Shown here: in pieces, positions 47,884 through 56,804 of the stretch
Layout: each line of letters opens with the position of its first letter
Position numbering within the stretch: the first letter of the stretch is position 1
NCBI RefSeq assembly: GCF_000482245.1
Contig: NZ_AWNH01000040.1
Coordinates: 1 to 64,000, forward strand
DNA: 64,000 nucleotides
Source: Leptolyngbya sp. Heron Island J
Lineage (GTDB): Bacteria > Cyanobacteriota > Cyanobacteriia > Phormidesmidales > Phormidesmidaceae
Reading direction: 5' to 3'
Made by a program: the position numbers and the translations under genes
Notes under the pieces: model-generated
What the model was told of the DNA's origin: nothing
What the model saw: the letters and a program-made list of their open reading frames with translations, nothing else
Databases searched by the model: none

Positions 47884-48004
47884 GACTTTGTTGTTTGGGA
47901 AATGTGCTGGTGAATAGGTTGTACCATCTATATTCTGAAGTCGGTTACCTCAATATAGGTTAGGTGGGTAGATGTCTCTCATCGTTTATTTGGAGTTGTA
48001 AATA

Positions 48005-48493
48005 GTGGATTTGGATTTTAGTGAGCTTCGTCAGCTAGTTGCCGCTCTTGATCAAACGGATATTGCTGAGCTGACGCTTAAAAATCCTCAGTTTGAGCTT
48101 ACCCTGCGCAAAGCAACTGCCCCTAGCCAGGCTGTGGTGTTGTCTCCAGATGCTGCTGCCACTATACCTCCCGGAGCACCTATGGTAGCGCCGCCTGCTG
48201 CAGCGCCTGCGGTCGAGCCTGTTGCTACCCCACCTGCGGCCAGTGCCTCTGATTTGTATGAGATTACGTCCCCTATGGTGGGGACTTTCTATCGTTCGCC
48301 AGCTCCTGATGAACCGCCGTTTGTTGACACGGGCGATCGCATCAAACCCGGTCAGACAGTTTGCATCATTGAAGCCATGAAGCTGATGAATGAGTTAGAG
48401 GCTGAAATATCCGGTGAAATTGTGGAAGTTTTGGTCCAAAATGCTGAACCCGTAGAGTTTGGTCAACCTTTGATGCGAGTAAAGCAAAGCTAA
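48005..48493 (+). CDS. accB: Biotin carboxyl carrier protein of acetyl-CoA carboxylase
   Basis: A 162-residue carrier subunit. The N-terminus is [18 protein letters not shown], followed by an Ala/Pro-rich flexible linker (about 45-82). The biotinyl domain has [21 protein letters not shown] and the biotinylated Lys126 in EAMKLMNE. It starts at GTG (48005). It lies 121 bases after efp. Confidence 0.96.
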   Translation: MDLDFSELRQLVAALDQTDIAELTLKNPQFELTLRKATAPSQAVVLSPDAAATIPPGAPMVAPPAAAPAVEPVATPPAASASDLYEITSPMVGTFYRSPAPDEPPFVDTGDRIKPGQTVCIIEAMKLMNELEAEISGEIVEVLVQNAEPVEFGQPLMRVKQS

Positions 48494-49026
48494 CCTGGCC
48501 GCACTCACATCTCCATAGGTAGCAGGAAGGTTCTAGAAGGCTAGGAACCTTGTGCCCAGGGTGAGGAATTTTAGCCGTTGCTGATTGAGAGAATGCACCG
48601 ATCTGGAGAAATGCCACTCATCTGTATCTTGTAGATGAAGTCATCCCGAGGAGTCGCAACGCCGAATTTTATAATTTACTTAAGGTCCATAGCTGAATCT
48701 GACAGCTTTTGTGTCTACTCGTCTAGATTGGTATGGTGTAGACTACCTAGAAAGGTTCTGCCTTGAATAGACTTGGGCATTCTTTTAAAAATGCTGAGCT
48801 ATGACAGGTATTCAGGTTTAGTTCCAGACAAGCCACTAAACTAGCTCTATTCACTTGATTTTTACCTATAGCAGGAGGTGTCCCCTCAGTAGAGATATGC
48901 CAGATGTCCAGCTCTAAAACCACTTACTCAGGGTGATTTGACAATTAGACAAGCATTGTTAAACGCGTGATTGCATCAGTAAGTGGCCTGTGTACGGCAT
49001 TGTGTATTGACCCAAAGGAGAGAAGC
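48494..49026. other. Intergenic region downstream of accB
   Basis: These 533 bases hold a hairpin soon after accB (AAGGTTC with GAACCTT around 48527-48551) that may be its terminator. I see no other gene or RNA. The end holds the Shine-Dalgarno ggagaga of the next gene. Confidence 0.45.
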
Positions 49027-49404
49027 ATGCAAAATACCCCTCGACCGCTCATCCAGCATGAATCAGAGTCTCGCGCCTGCAAAGCTCCAAAACAAACACG
49101 GCTCTACAAACGTTTAGAAGAAGCTCTCCACACCGGTAGTGAAGTCTGGTTTCGAATGCCAGGAACAAGACTCGTCGGCATTCCTATTTATTTAGACGGT
49201 GACTACGTGGAAGTTGTGGATGTGGATGTGGCGGAAGGTTACGAAGATGATGAGCTACCGGATGATCCTTATCAGCGGACGGTATGGCTGATTCGGTTGG
49301 CTGAAATTAGTGCCATTTCCTATGCGACAGATCGTTGGTCAAAAGATCGGTTTGAACGTTTGTTAGACCAAAGCGACTCTGACAGTAGTTCTAAAAATTG
49401 TTAG
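49027..49404 (+). CDS. Conserved hypothetical protein
   Basis: A 125-residue soluble, acidic protein of unknown function. The middle shows EVWFRMPGTRLVGIPIYLDGDYVEVVDVD and then RTVWLIRLAEISAISYATDRWSKDRFERLL, reminiscent of an Sm-like beta barrel. I chose ATG 49027 because GGAGAG lies 6 bases upstream. The upstream in-frame start near 48967 is poorly placed. It converges with the iron permease gene across a hairpin (TGGGGTC / GACCCCA, about 49408-49449). Confidence 0.75.
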   Translation: MQNTPRPLIQHESESRACKAPKQTRLYKRLEEALHTGSEVWFRMPGTRLVGIPIYLDGDYVEVVDVDVAEGYEDDELPDDPYQRTVWLIRLAEISAISYATDRWSKDRFERLLDQSDSDSSSKNC

Positions 49405-49558
49405 CCTATGGGGTCGCTGCTGAGAGGTGACAGAATCAGCAATGACCCCATACGAGACTTTACTGATCAGCAGGTTTTCGTTAGAAAAGTCGTAGTTGAG
49501 TAGTTTCACTGATATGCTTACGGCGTGAGCCATGATTCTTGTTTTTATAAATCCTTAC

Positions 49559-50491
49559 TTATGGTGATGGCGCTACTGATGTGGTTTGAGTTTTTGGGGG
49601 AATGGGTTGATTGAGTGTACGGAAATATCGGTTGCCAATCACTAGCCAGAATAAGATATACGCCATTAGCTGAACTAGATAGATGCGATCGCGATAGCCT
49701 AGCAATACTTTCAAGATCACCCCTGGAAACTGCTTATCTGGCAAACTCTGGCTAGTATTCCAAACCAACGGACCCAGGATGCAAGATTGTCCCGTACCAA
49801 GGCATAGATCCAGAGAGAAATTATTAAGCTGGCTCACAATAGCAAAGGTAATGTCAATGTTGCGACATACTGACACCACCAGCCCCGAGATGATTAACAA
49901 CAGCAGCACTCCCATAACTTGAAAAAACAATTTCAAGTTAATCCGGATACCCCACTTAAAGAGCCCAAACCCAATTAATGTCGCCCCCAACAATCCCATA
50001 ACAACTCCAAACAAGCTACCCATCAGTGTTTGGGATTGGGTAAACAAAAATAAAACGGTCTCAAACCCCTCCCTGAGCACCGCGATACATACAAGGCTAA
50101 AGATACTCAGCCCAGCTGTTTCATTGACCAGGGCGTTGGTAACAGTTTGGCTGATTTCTGCTTTTAAAGATCGGGCCTGACGCGTCATCCACAGCAACAT
50201 CCAGCTCAGCATAATGATGGCAACACTACCAAACAAAATGCCCAGGAATGGCTTTAGCAGCCGCTCAGCATTGGGCATTACATATTGCAACTGCTGCAGC
50301 CCCAAACCCAAAAAGGAACCAATCAGAACACTACCCGTCAAACCCGCCACTACTCCCCCAAAAACCCATTGATTGAGCTCGGCTTTTTCCGCCTTATTTA
50401 GGCAGGCGAGAACGATTCCGACCACCAGCGCTGCTTCTACACCCTCGCGTAGGGTAACGATCGCAGCTGGTAAAGCAGAGGCAATATCCAT
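49559..50491 (-). CDS. FTR1-family high-affinity iron permease
   Basis: A 310-residue membrane protein with about seven helices. Both REGxE iron-binding motifs are present: TLREGVEAALVVG near residue 15 and VLREGFETVLFLF near 140. It likely imports ferric or ferrous iron across the plasma membrane. No EfeO- or multicopper-oxidase-like partner is adjacent. It is separated from the upstream oxygenase by 75 bases on the same strand. Confidence 0.93.
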   Translation of the reverse strand: MDIASALPAAIVTLREGVEAALVVGIVLACLNKAEKAELNQWVFGGVVAGLTGSVLIGSFLGLGLQQLQYVMPNAERLLKPFLGILFGSVAIIMLSWMLLWMTRQARSLKAEISQTVTNALVNETAGLSIFSLVCIAVLREGFETVLFLFTQSQTLMGSLFGVVMGLLGATLIGFGLFKWGIRINLKLFFQVMGVLLLLIISGLVVSVCRNIDITFAIVSQLNNFSLDLCLGTGQSCILGPLVWNTSQSLPDKQFPGVILKVLLGYRDRIYLVQLMAYILFWLVIGNRYFRTLNQPIPPKTQTTSVAPSP

Positions 50492-50565
50492 AGAGAAGTG
50501 GCCGTAGGTAATGGAGATATTTGTCTATTATGACGTGTTAAGGCGATTGCCTTGGTATCAAGATT

Positions 50566-51513
50566 TTAGGCTAAGCCAATTTCCTGGAGCCGCTGCTGTA
50601 GATATTGGCCAGCAGTCTGGGATGGAAACTTGGGTTGACCGCCTGTGCGCTGAATGCATCCGGGCAGCGGCGTTAAGTCAAAATCAGCGCGAGGATGCAC
50701 AAAGAAGGGCAGGGAAAATCTTCGCTCCTGATCCGGAGAGAGGGGGCCAACCCTCTGAGCATCGGGGTTTACAACCCGATGGGTGGTACTTCTAAAGATG
50801 CCATTGCTCAAGGCCTGCAGCATATCCCCCGTATCGATAATGATCTGGCCGGGTAGAGGGTTAACGGCTAGCCAGTGCCCGTCTGTTTGCAAGAGTTCCA
50901 ACCCTGGCCCGGTGGCTTCACACAGCAAGGTAATCAGATTAATATCTTCATGGGCAGCTGCTCTCAAACTTTTTGCCGACAGTGATTCTGGCAAAGGCGG
51001 ATAGTGCAACAGGCGCAGAATGCTTTTGCCCTGGCGAGCTTCTGCATCAAAAAACGGCTCTGGCAGCTCTAGATAAAGGGCACAGGCTCTCAGTAAATGG
51101 GTCGCACACAGCTCCAACTCCAGGTATAGCTGTGACATCGCCTGCTGGAATTGAGGCACCTCCTGGGGCCAGGGATTGGCCAATTCTTCGTCTCGACCCA
51201 CATGCCAGAACTCTTTAAGATCAGGAGCCTCGCTGTTTTTGGCATGCTCTTGACCAAAGCGAGTAAAGCCTCGCTGTTGGTGGATTTCGGGCCGTTCGTA
51301 GGTCTGTTTAATAGCGTCTGGCAAGGTAAAAAAGTCAGCCGCCGCTTGATAGGCCAACTGAATCAGCTGGGCATCAATGCCATGGTTCTCCAGGGCAAAA
51401 AAGCCCACTGTTTCCAGCGCCTGACCTAGGGTCAGGACAAACTGCTGTCGGTCGGACGGTGCCCCGTGGAGAAAGGTTTGCAGGTTAAGGGTGGGGAGGG
51501 TTGAGGCTGGCAT
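50566..51513 (-). CDS. 2-oxoglutarate/Fe(II) oxygenase, isopenicillin-N-synthase-like
   Basis: A 315-residue non-heme iron dioxygenase. The N-terminal DIOX_N half has VGFFALENHGID and FFTLPDAIKQTY. The catalytic half has the iron triad HED (AAAHEDINLITLL) with a distal His in STTHRVVNP, and the 2OG-binding RFSLPFFV. The substrate is unknown. The nearby iron permease on the same strand may be coincidental. Confidence 0.92.
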   Translation of the reverse strand: MPASTLPTLNLQTFLHGAPSDRQQFVLTLGQALETVGFFALENHGIDAQLIQLAYQAAADFFTLPDAIKQTYERPEIHQQRGFTRFGQEHAKNSEAPDLKEFWHVGRDEELANPWPQEVPQFQQAMSQLYLELELCATHLLRACALYLELPEPFFDAEARQGKSILRLLHYPPLPESLSAKSLRAAAHEDINLITLLCEATGPGLELLQTDGHWLAVNPLPGQIIIDTGDMLQALSNGIFRSTTHRVVNPDAQRVGPLSPDQERRFSLPFFVHPRADFDLTPLPGCIQRTGGQPKFPSQTAGQYLQQRLQEIGLA

Positions 51514-51794
51514 AGAGGGTGCAGGGTGGATGAGCTGAAGGGTGAATGGATGATTTTGATTTTGTTAAACACCAGGATAAATTGTGGGGGAATATAGGCT
51601 GGCGATTGGCCAGCGGATAGATTGCCGATTCGCGATCGCACATCTGGTTAGCGGTTTATGATTGCAGGTACCTCATATTCCGGGGTAAGCACACTACCCC
51701 TACGGATTCGTTCATTGGGGTTTGGGGTTACTGACTTTGGATTTCGTATCCTATGCAAAGGATTGCGCCATAATCATGAAGTCATGCTCTAAAG

Positions 51795-52631
51795 ATGGGT
51801 GATCCTGTGGAAACGTCTGCGAGTAATCTCACGTTGCATCGCTACAAGCGTACCAATCAAGGCTTTGTGGAAGACCTGGGCAATGGGGTGACGCTGACGC
51901 TGATGCTGATTCCTGCAGGGGAATTTCTGATGGGTTCTGTAGAAGACGAGCCTGATAGCAGGGATGAAGAGCGTCCTCAACATTTGGTACGAGTTCCCCA
52001 GTTTTTGATGGGTCGATATCCAGTTATCCAGAGGCAATGGAGAGCCGTAGCTGGACTCGAAAAAGTAGCAATTGACTTAAACCCTGAACCGTCTGGGTTT
52101 AAAGGAGATAATCATCCGGTGGAGCAAGTGTCTTGGTTTGAGGCAGTGGAGTTTTGTAAGCGGTTATCGGTCCAGACAGGTCGAGAGTATGGATTGCCGA
52201 GTGAGGCAGAGTGGGAGTATGCCTGTCGGGCAGGGACTGAGGCACCCTATCATTTTGGAGTAATGATTTCCTCTGATATTGGTAACTTTCGTGGCGGTCT
52301 CCTAGCAGAAGGACCAGAAGGTTCAAATGGAGGAAGAACTACTCCTGTTACTCAATTTGGTGTGGCTAATGTCTTTGGTTTGTGTGATATGCATGGGAAT
52401 GTATGGGAATGGTGCCAAGACCATTGGCATGATAACTATGAGCAAGCACCGACCGATGGAAGTGCTTGGTTAACTTCCAATAAAAATATTATGCGTGTAC
52501 TACGTGGCGGTTCCTGGTACAGCCGTCCGTGGTATTGCTGCTCTGCCTCTCGCTTTGTGACTTCGTCCGGTCACTACGACAACACTATCGGTTTTCGTGT
52601 AACATGCCATGCCCGGGAGACTTTTCGGTAA
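51795..52631 (+). CDS. Free-standing FGE (SUMF1/C-lectin-fold) protein
   Basis: A 278-residue protein made almost only of an FGE/sulfatase-modifying-factor domain: LMLIPAGEFLMGSVEDEPDS, FLMGRYPVIQRQWRAVAG, VEQVSWFEAVEFCKRLS, SEAEWEYACRAGTEAPYHFG and DMHGNVWEWCQDHWHDNY. The C-terminus RGGSWYSRPWYCCSASRFVT and onward aligns with the DGR variable region of the caspase-FGE target. The variable sites are occupied by diverse residues, but the DNA differs from the local TR at non-adenine positions too. ATG 51795 gives a short N-terminal tail. It is the first gene of the second conflict island. Confidence 0.92.
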   Translation: MGDPVETSASNLTLHRYKRTNQGFVEDLGNGVTLTLMLIPAGEFLMGSVEDEPDSRDEERPQHLVRVPQFLMGRYPVIQRQWRAVAGLEKVAIDLNPEPSGFKGDNHPVEQVSWFEAVEFCKRLSVQTGREYGLPSEAEWEYACRAGTEAPYHFGVMISSDIGNFRGGLLAEGPEGSNGGRTTPVTQFGVANVFGLCDMHGNVWEWCQDHWHDNYEQAPTDGSAWLTSNKNIMRVLRGGSWYSRPWYCCSASRFVTSSGHYDNTIGFRVTCHARETFR

Positions 52632-52766
52632 CCTTTCGACTCCGTTATCCTTTTACCTTTTACCCTCTTTGGCGCATAGCGTCTCGATTTCTTCTGACTG
52701 CTTCATCTAGCTTCCAGACTCTGGTTGGGAGACTCCCAGCGGCCCTGCTGCCATATTCTGGACTCT

Positions 52767-53321
52767 TTAATGACCTTTGGCGAGGTCGGCGTAGTCTGTA
52801 ATTCTTAGTCCCAAAACAATTAGTAAAACAGCCTCCATGGCAGAGAGGATAACCGCAAAAACAGAGATGCTTGAGGTCAACAACCAAAAAGCAACCAGAG
52901 CAACTAAACCAGAAATTACAAATGTAACCTGATCGACAAATAGCTGTGTATGTTTCCGACGTTTGCGACGCGGATCATCGCGGTGAGCAGTTTCCCAGCC
53001 AAACAGGTATTTTTCGTCAGCGGCACCACCAATCAGAGCAGCAACCCGCTTTTCCAGGTCGTAGCGCACATAGCGACCGATGGCGGTTATCTTCTCGTCG
53101 TTGATCAGGTAAGTCCAGCCCATAACCAGACATACCCAGGGAATAACCAAGAGTGCAGCGTAACCGTTGGCATTGGTCAAAGCAAAGGACGCAATCGCTC
53201 CAAAAATCCCTAAGGTGACGTATAGCAGATTATCCCGAAAGCCGATGCGCATACTTTGCTCTGCTTTGAGGACACGGTATTCCTCCATCAGGATTTGCAG
53301 GGTGTGTTCGTTGCGGTCCAT
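52767..53321 (-). CDS. Four-helix membrane protein beside FGE genes
   Basis: A 184-residue membrane protein. Two hydrophobic hairpins, about 30-70 (LLYVTLGIFGAIASFAL, LVIPWVCLVMGWTYL) and 130-172 (FVISGLVALVAFWLL, ISVFAVILSAMEAVLLIVLGL), flank a cytosolic charged loop with KRRKHTQLF. I do not recognise a family. I prefer ATG 53321 (MDRNEHTLQILMEEYRVL) because the 20 residues upstream lie in a palindromic repeat. Its position next to the conflict operon, pointing away, fits the membrane effectors often found there, but that is inference. Confidence 0.75.
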   Translation of the reverse strand: MDRNEHTLQILMEEYRVLKAEQSMRIGFRDNLLYVTLGIFGAIASFALTNANGYAALLVIPWVCLVMGWTYLINDEKITAIGRYVRYDLEKRVAALIGGAADEKYLFGWETAHRDDPRRKRRKHTQLFVDQVTFVISGLVALVAFWLLTSSISVFAVILSAMEAVLLIVLGLRITDYADLAKGH

Positions 53322-53670
53322 GGGCTGACTGGTAGGGAGTGTGAGGTAAGTCTGAGCTGCAAGCGTTCCCTTCGACTCCACTCAGGGAACGCGGGGTCGA
53401 GGGGGTGGTTTCGACTTCGCTCAACCAACGGTTATTAATTCATTCATTGTGTCGATTCGTTGTGAAAGTGAGACAATTCCATGGAAAATTTCCAGAATCT
53501 GGGCAAAGTTCATTGTATCGACCAAAGTAGATATGGCTTGGATTTTGGTGGGGTAGTTGGCTTTCTTGACAGCCCCCCAAACCCCCAATGCTGGAGGCTT
53601 TGAAGTTGATTTAAGGTATTCTATTTTTTACAGGAATTCACGTCGTCACTTATCTGTTTGTGGTTCAGCG
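53322..53670. repeat. Palindromic repeat cluster upstream of the VMAP-like gene
   Basis: A perfect 9-bp stem joins GCGTTCCCT (53363-53371) and AGGGAACGC (53384-53392). Close behind is GGTT-tcgacttcgctc-AACC. A further repeat (cccccaaacccccaatgctg, about 53574) resembles one at 4340-4378. Promoters for both flanking genes must be here. Confidence 0.65.
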
Positions 53671-55605
53671 ATGCCCAATCTGCGTGCTGTCATTCTTACT
53701 GCATTACGAGTTGAATTTGAGGCTGTACGGGCGTTTTTGACCAATAGTCATGAGGTGCAGCATCCAGCAGGCAATATTTATGAGCAGGGAGTCTTTACAG
53801 CCAACGGTCGTACCTGGGAGGTGGGGATAGCTGAAGTGGGGATGGGGGATTCTGTTGCAGCCCTGGAAACGGAGCGGGTAATTTCGGTTTTTGACCCACA
53901 GGTGATTCTGTTTGTAGGGGTGGCAGGCGGTATCAAGGATGTGAGGATTGGCGATGTAGTGGCAGCTACTAAGGTCCATAACTATGAGTACGGTAAAGCC
54001 AAGGCTGAGTTTGAAGCGCGCACGGAGCTAGGGTTGAGTTCCTATGCGCTGATCGAGCGGGCAAAGGCAGAGGCTCGCAGCCATGATCAGCGATGGTTAA
54101 AGCGGCTGTCGATGCAGCCGGAATCGATGCCTGAAGTACGGGTAGGCGCGATCGCAGCCGGAGAAAAAGTGATTGCTTCCACCCAGTCCAGCGTCTATCA
54201 GTTTCTGCGCAGACAATACAGTGATGCTCTAGCCGTAGAAATGGAGGGCTATGGCTTTCTAAAAGCGGCCCATGCCAATGCCCATCGAGCATCGGCCATT
54301 GTGGTACGGGGCATTTCGGATTTGATTGACAGCAAAAATGACGCTCTCAATCAGCCACCGGAGGATGTGCGACAAGTAACAGCATCCAACCATGCCAGTG
54401 CCTTTGCCTTTCAGATTTTGGCCAACTTTGAACCGAACGTAGGATTTCTGGGGAATCAGGCTCCCATATACCAGGTGGCTGCTCAAGTTTGGGATGAGCT
54501 GTTTGCTTATTTTACGGATGCAGACGTGTCGATAATTGCTCCCCTGTGTCGCCAGGTCTTTGAGCAAGCATTGACATCTGAAAAGGTGGCGTTTGCCTAT
54601 CCAGAATTAGCCCAGGTAGAAACTGTGCAAGGACTTAAGCAGATCGTCACGCGGGCAGATGATCTCAGCCTGGCCGTAACCTTTGTAGGACGAGCAATCG
54701 AAGAGTTTAAACACCCGTCTAAAGGAGTTGGGGTACCACCTGGATTGCAAACCTGGTATGCACAGCATCGGCCTGCCGAGCCAGAACCGAGCCAGGTAGA
54801 CAAGTCTCCTGGTTATCTCCTGGTTACCTTGGAGCCCAAGGATGATGAGAATACAGTGGCGATCCGAGCTGAGTTTGACGATGGTGCAGGCAGCATGACA
54901 ACAGATTTGCTGCCACCGGATGCCCAGTGTTCTCTGGATGCTCCAGATGAAGCGTTATCCAAGTATTTATCTGTTGCTGTGGGTAAAGCCAAAGGGGTTA
55001 AGACCATCGAGTTCTTCCTATCGTGGCGACATTTTGATCAACCGGTGCATGAGTGGAAAATTAAGGCCGGTTTGGGCAAGCCAAAAGAACTGAAGCAGTT
55101 TCGGAATACGCTGGTGCGATCGCTAGATCGACTGACCATAAAAAATTACTCAGAGGAATGGCTAAAAGGCCTACGGGACAAGCTAACCCGGCTACAAACT
55201 TGCCGTAATGAAGACTTGCTAACTCTCAGTCATCCAGTCACTGAACTGGACTGTGATGTTCTAGCGAAAGACCTGCCGGAAGGATGTGACACACTTATAC
55301 TGAAGTTGCTGACAGTGTTACCGGAGGACCATGATGATTTGGAACAGCTATTGGGGACCGTCCTATGGTCCGGCATTCCGCTGTGGTTTTGGTCCTATGG
55401 ACCTCCAGCAGATACTACAAAACTGTTAGAGCAAATCGATCACCTGCTGCGGGCCGTAAATCTAAAGGATTCTGCCACATTAGCTGAGGTTATTCGGAAG
55501 GAACGGTCTCGCCTGCCTGATTTGGGCTTATTATGCGATTGTCCGCATCGGTTGCCAGTCCTGGTAGATTGGAAAAATGGTCGTTTGCGGCCGCCTGCTG
55601 CTTAG
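53671..55605 (+). CDS. Nucleoside phosphorylase/nucleosidase effector with VMAP-like C-terminus
   Basis: A 644-residue protein. Residues 1-250 are a PNP/MTAN-fold domain: ILTALRVEFEAVRAF, VGVAGGIKDVRIGDVVAATKV, AVEMEGYGF (ribose-binding Glu) and VVRGISDLID (catalytic Asp). A helical segment (about 260-345; QVAAQVWDELFAYFTDADV) resembles an effector-associated domain. The rest (about 365-644) looks like the VMAP C-terminal domain that links effectors to vWA-MoxR modules. ATG 53671 (MPNLRAVILTAL) begins the enzyme fold. The MoxR gene follows after 8 bases. Predicted: cleavage of nucleosides or nucleotides as a toxic output. Confidence 0.8.
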   Translation: MPNLRAVILTALRVEFEAVRAFLTNSHEVQHPAGNIYEQGVFTANGRTWEVGIAEVGMGDSVAALETERVISVFDPQVILFVGVAGGIKDVRIGDVVAATKVHNYEYGKAKAEFEARTELGLSSYALIERAKAEARSHDQRWLKRLSMQPESMPEVRVGAIAAGEKVIASTQSSVYQFLRRQYSDALAVEMEGYGFLKAAHANAHRASAIVVRGISDLIDSKNDALNQPPEDVRQVTASNHASAFAFQILANFEPNVGFLGNQAPIYQVAAQVWDELFAYFTDADVSIIAPLCRQVFEQALTSEKVAFAYPELAQVETVQGLKQIVTRADDLSLAVTFVGRAIEEFKHPSKGVGVPPGLQTWYAQHRPAEPEPSQVDKSPGYLLVTLEPKDDENTVAIRAEFDDGAGSMTTDLLPPDAQCSLDAPDEALSKYLSVAVGKAKGVKTIEFFLSWRHFDQPVHEWKIKAGLGKPKELKQFRNTLVRSLDRLTIKNYSEEWLKGLRDKLTRLQTCRNEDLLTLSHPVTELDCDVLAKDLPEGCDTLILKLLTVLPEDHDDLEQLLGTVLWSGIPLWFWSYGPPADTTKLLEQIDHLLRAVNLKDSATLAEVIRKERSRLPDLGLLCDCPHRLPVLVDWKNGRLRPPAA

Positions 55606-55613
55606 TAGAGCCT

Positions 55614-56804
55614 ATGTCTGACTGGAAATTTTTTACGGGTGGTCTTAATCGTGATGGGCAGCCACAGCAACATCCGCTGCAGCCGATCGTTGAGCGACCT
55701 GCCTGGCGGCAGTTTATGTCCACAGCAGACTTTGACCAAGATTGGCAGCAGGCTAGTGAACAGCGATGGACTGAACTCCGTAGTGAGCAGCGGTTAGATA
55801 CTCGCTCTCGGGAGCGGGGACAAAGCTTTCGAATTCGTCAGGCAGGCACCACGGGCCAGTCGGATATTCTGACAGCGGTTAACTCGGCACTGGCCTTACG
55901 TCGTCCTTTGTTAATTACGGGGAATCCAGGTTCGGGAAAAACGTCGCTGGCCTATGCCATTGCTTATGAGCTGCAGCTGGGGCCGGTGTTGCTATGGCCG
56001 ATTACTACTCGGTCTACTCTGTCAGATGCACTGTATCGGTATGATGCGATCGCGCGTTTACAAGACACCCAATTTGACAAGTCAGAACTAGAGCTACAAA
56101 CTCTGCTGGCAAAGGATAAAGATGAAGATTACGACCGCGCTAAAATCGACCAGCTCAAGCAAGGCCGCAGTTTAGGAGACTATATCCAGCTCGGTCCTGT
56201 GGGCACAGCATTTTTACCCTCCCATTTACCCCGTGTATTATTGATCGACGAGATCGATAAGAGCGACCTGAATCTGCCTAACGATTTGCTCAACCTATTT
56301 GAAGAAGGCAGCTACGAAGTTCCCGAACTGGTGCGCCAAAAAAGTAATGCTCCCATGTCAGTACGCACAGCCGATGAGCAGCTGCCAGCTGAGATTGTGC
56401 AGGGCAAAGTTACCTGTTACGAATTTCCCCTGGTAATTATGACCAGCAATGGCGAGAGAGACTTTCCACCAGCATTTTTACGCCGTTGTTTACGCATTAC
56501 CATGCCTGACCCGGCAGATAGTACGGTGCTAGAAAACATTGTCGGTGCCCACTTTCAGCAGGAAGCCAGTGACACCACCTGGGAACAGGTGAAAAAGGAA
56601 GTCGATCCACTCATTGTTGAATTTGCCCAGAAGCTCCAAAGCAAAAAATCTTCCCTGGCAACCGATCAGCTGTTGAATTTAGTTTATATGGTGCGTCAGT
56701 CTCAGCTCAGTGCTGGCAATGATGAGCAGACAAAAGCCGACGAGTTAAAAGCCTTAGAGGAAATTCTGCTCCGCCGTTTGACCAGTGACCCAGGGGGCAA
56801 ATGA
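55614..56804 (+). CDS. MoxR-type AAA+ ATPase
   Basis: A 396-residue AAA+ ATPase. Walker A is GNPGSGKT (103-110), Walker B VLLIDEIDKSDLNL (about 207-220), sensor 1 MTSNGERDFP, and arginine finger FLRRCLRI. The N-terminal 70 residues (WKFFTGGLNRDG to RDTRSR-like LDTRSRERG) are typical of MoxR ATPases paired with VMAP/vWA proteins. ATG 55614 follows the VMAP-like stop by 8 bases. The gene overlaps the vWA gene by 4 bases, so the three are one operon. Confidence 0.92.
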   Translation: MSDWKFFTGGLNRDGQPQQHPLQPIVERPAWRQFMSTADFDQDWQQASEQRWTELRSEQRLDTRSRERGQSFRIRQAGTTGQSDILTAVNSALALRRPLLITGNPGSGKTSLAYAIAYELQLGPVLLWPITTRSTLSDALYRYDAIARLQDTQFDKSELELQTLLAKDKDEDYDRAKIDQLKQGRSLGDYIQLGPVGTAFLPSHLPRVLLIDEIDKSDLNLPNDLLNLFEEGSYEVPELVRQKSNAPMSVRTADEQLPAEIVQGKVTCYEFPLVIMTSNGERDFPPAFLRRCLRITMPDPADSTVLENIVGAHFQQEASDTTWEQVKKEVDPLIVEFAQKLQSKKSSLATDQLLNLVYMVRQSQLSAGNDEQTKADELKALEEILLRRLTSDPGGK

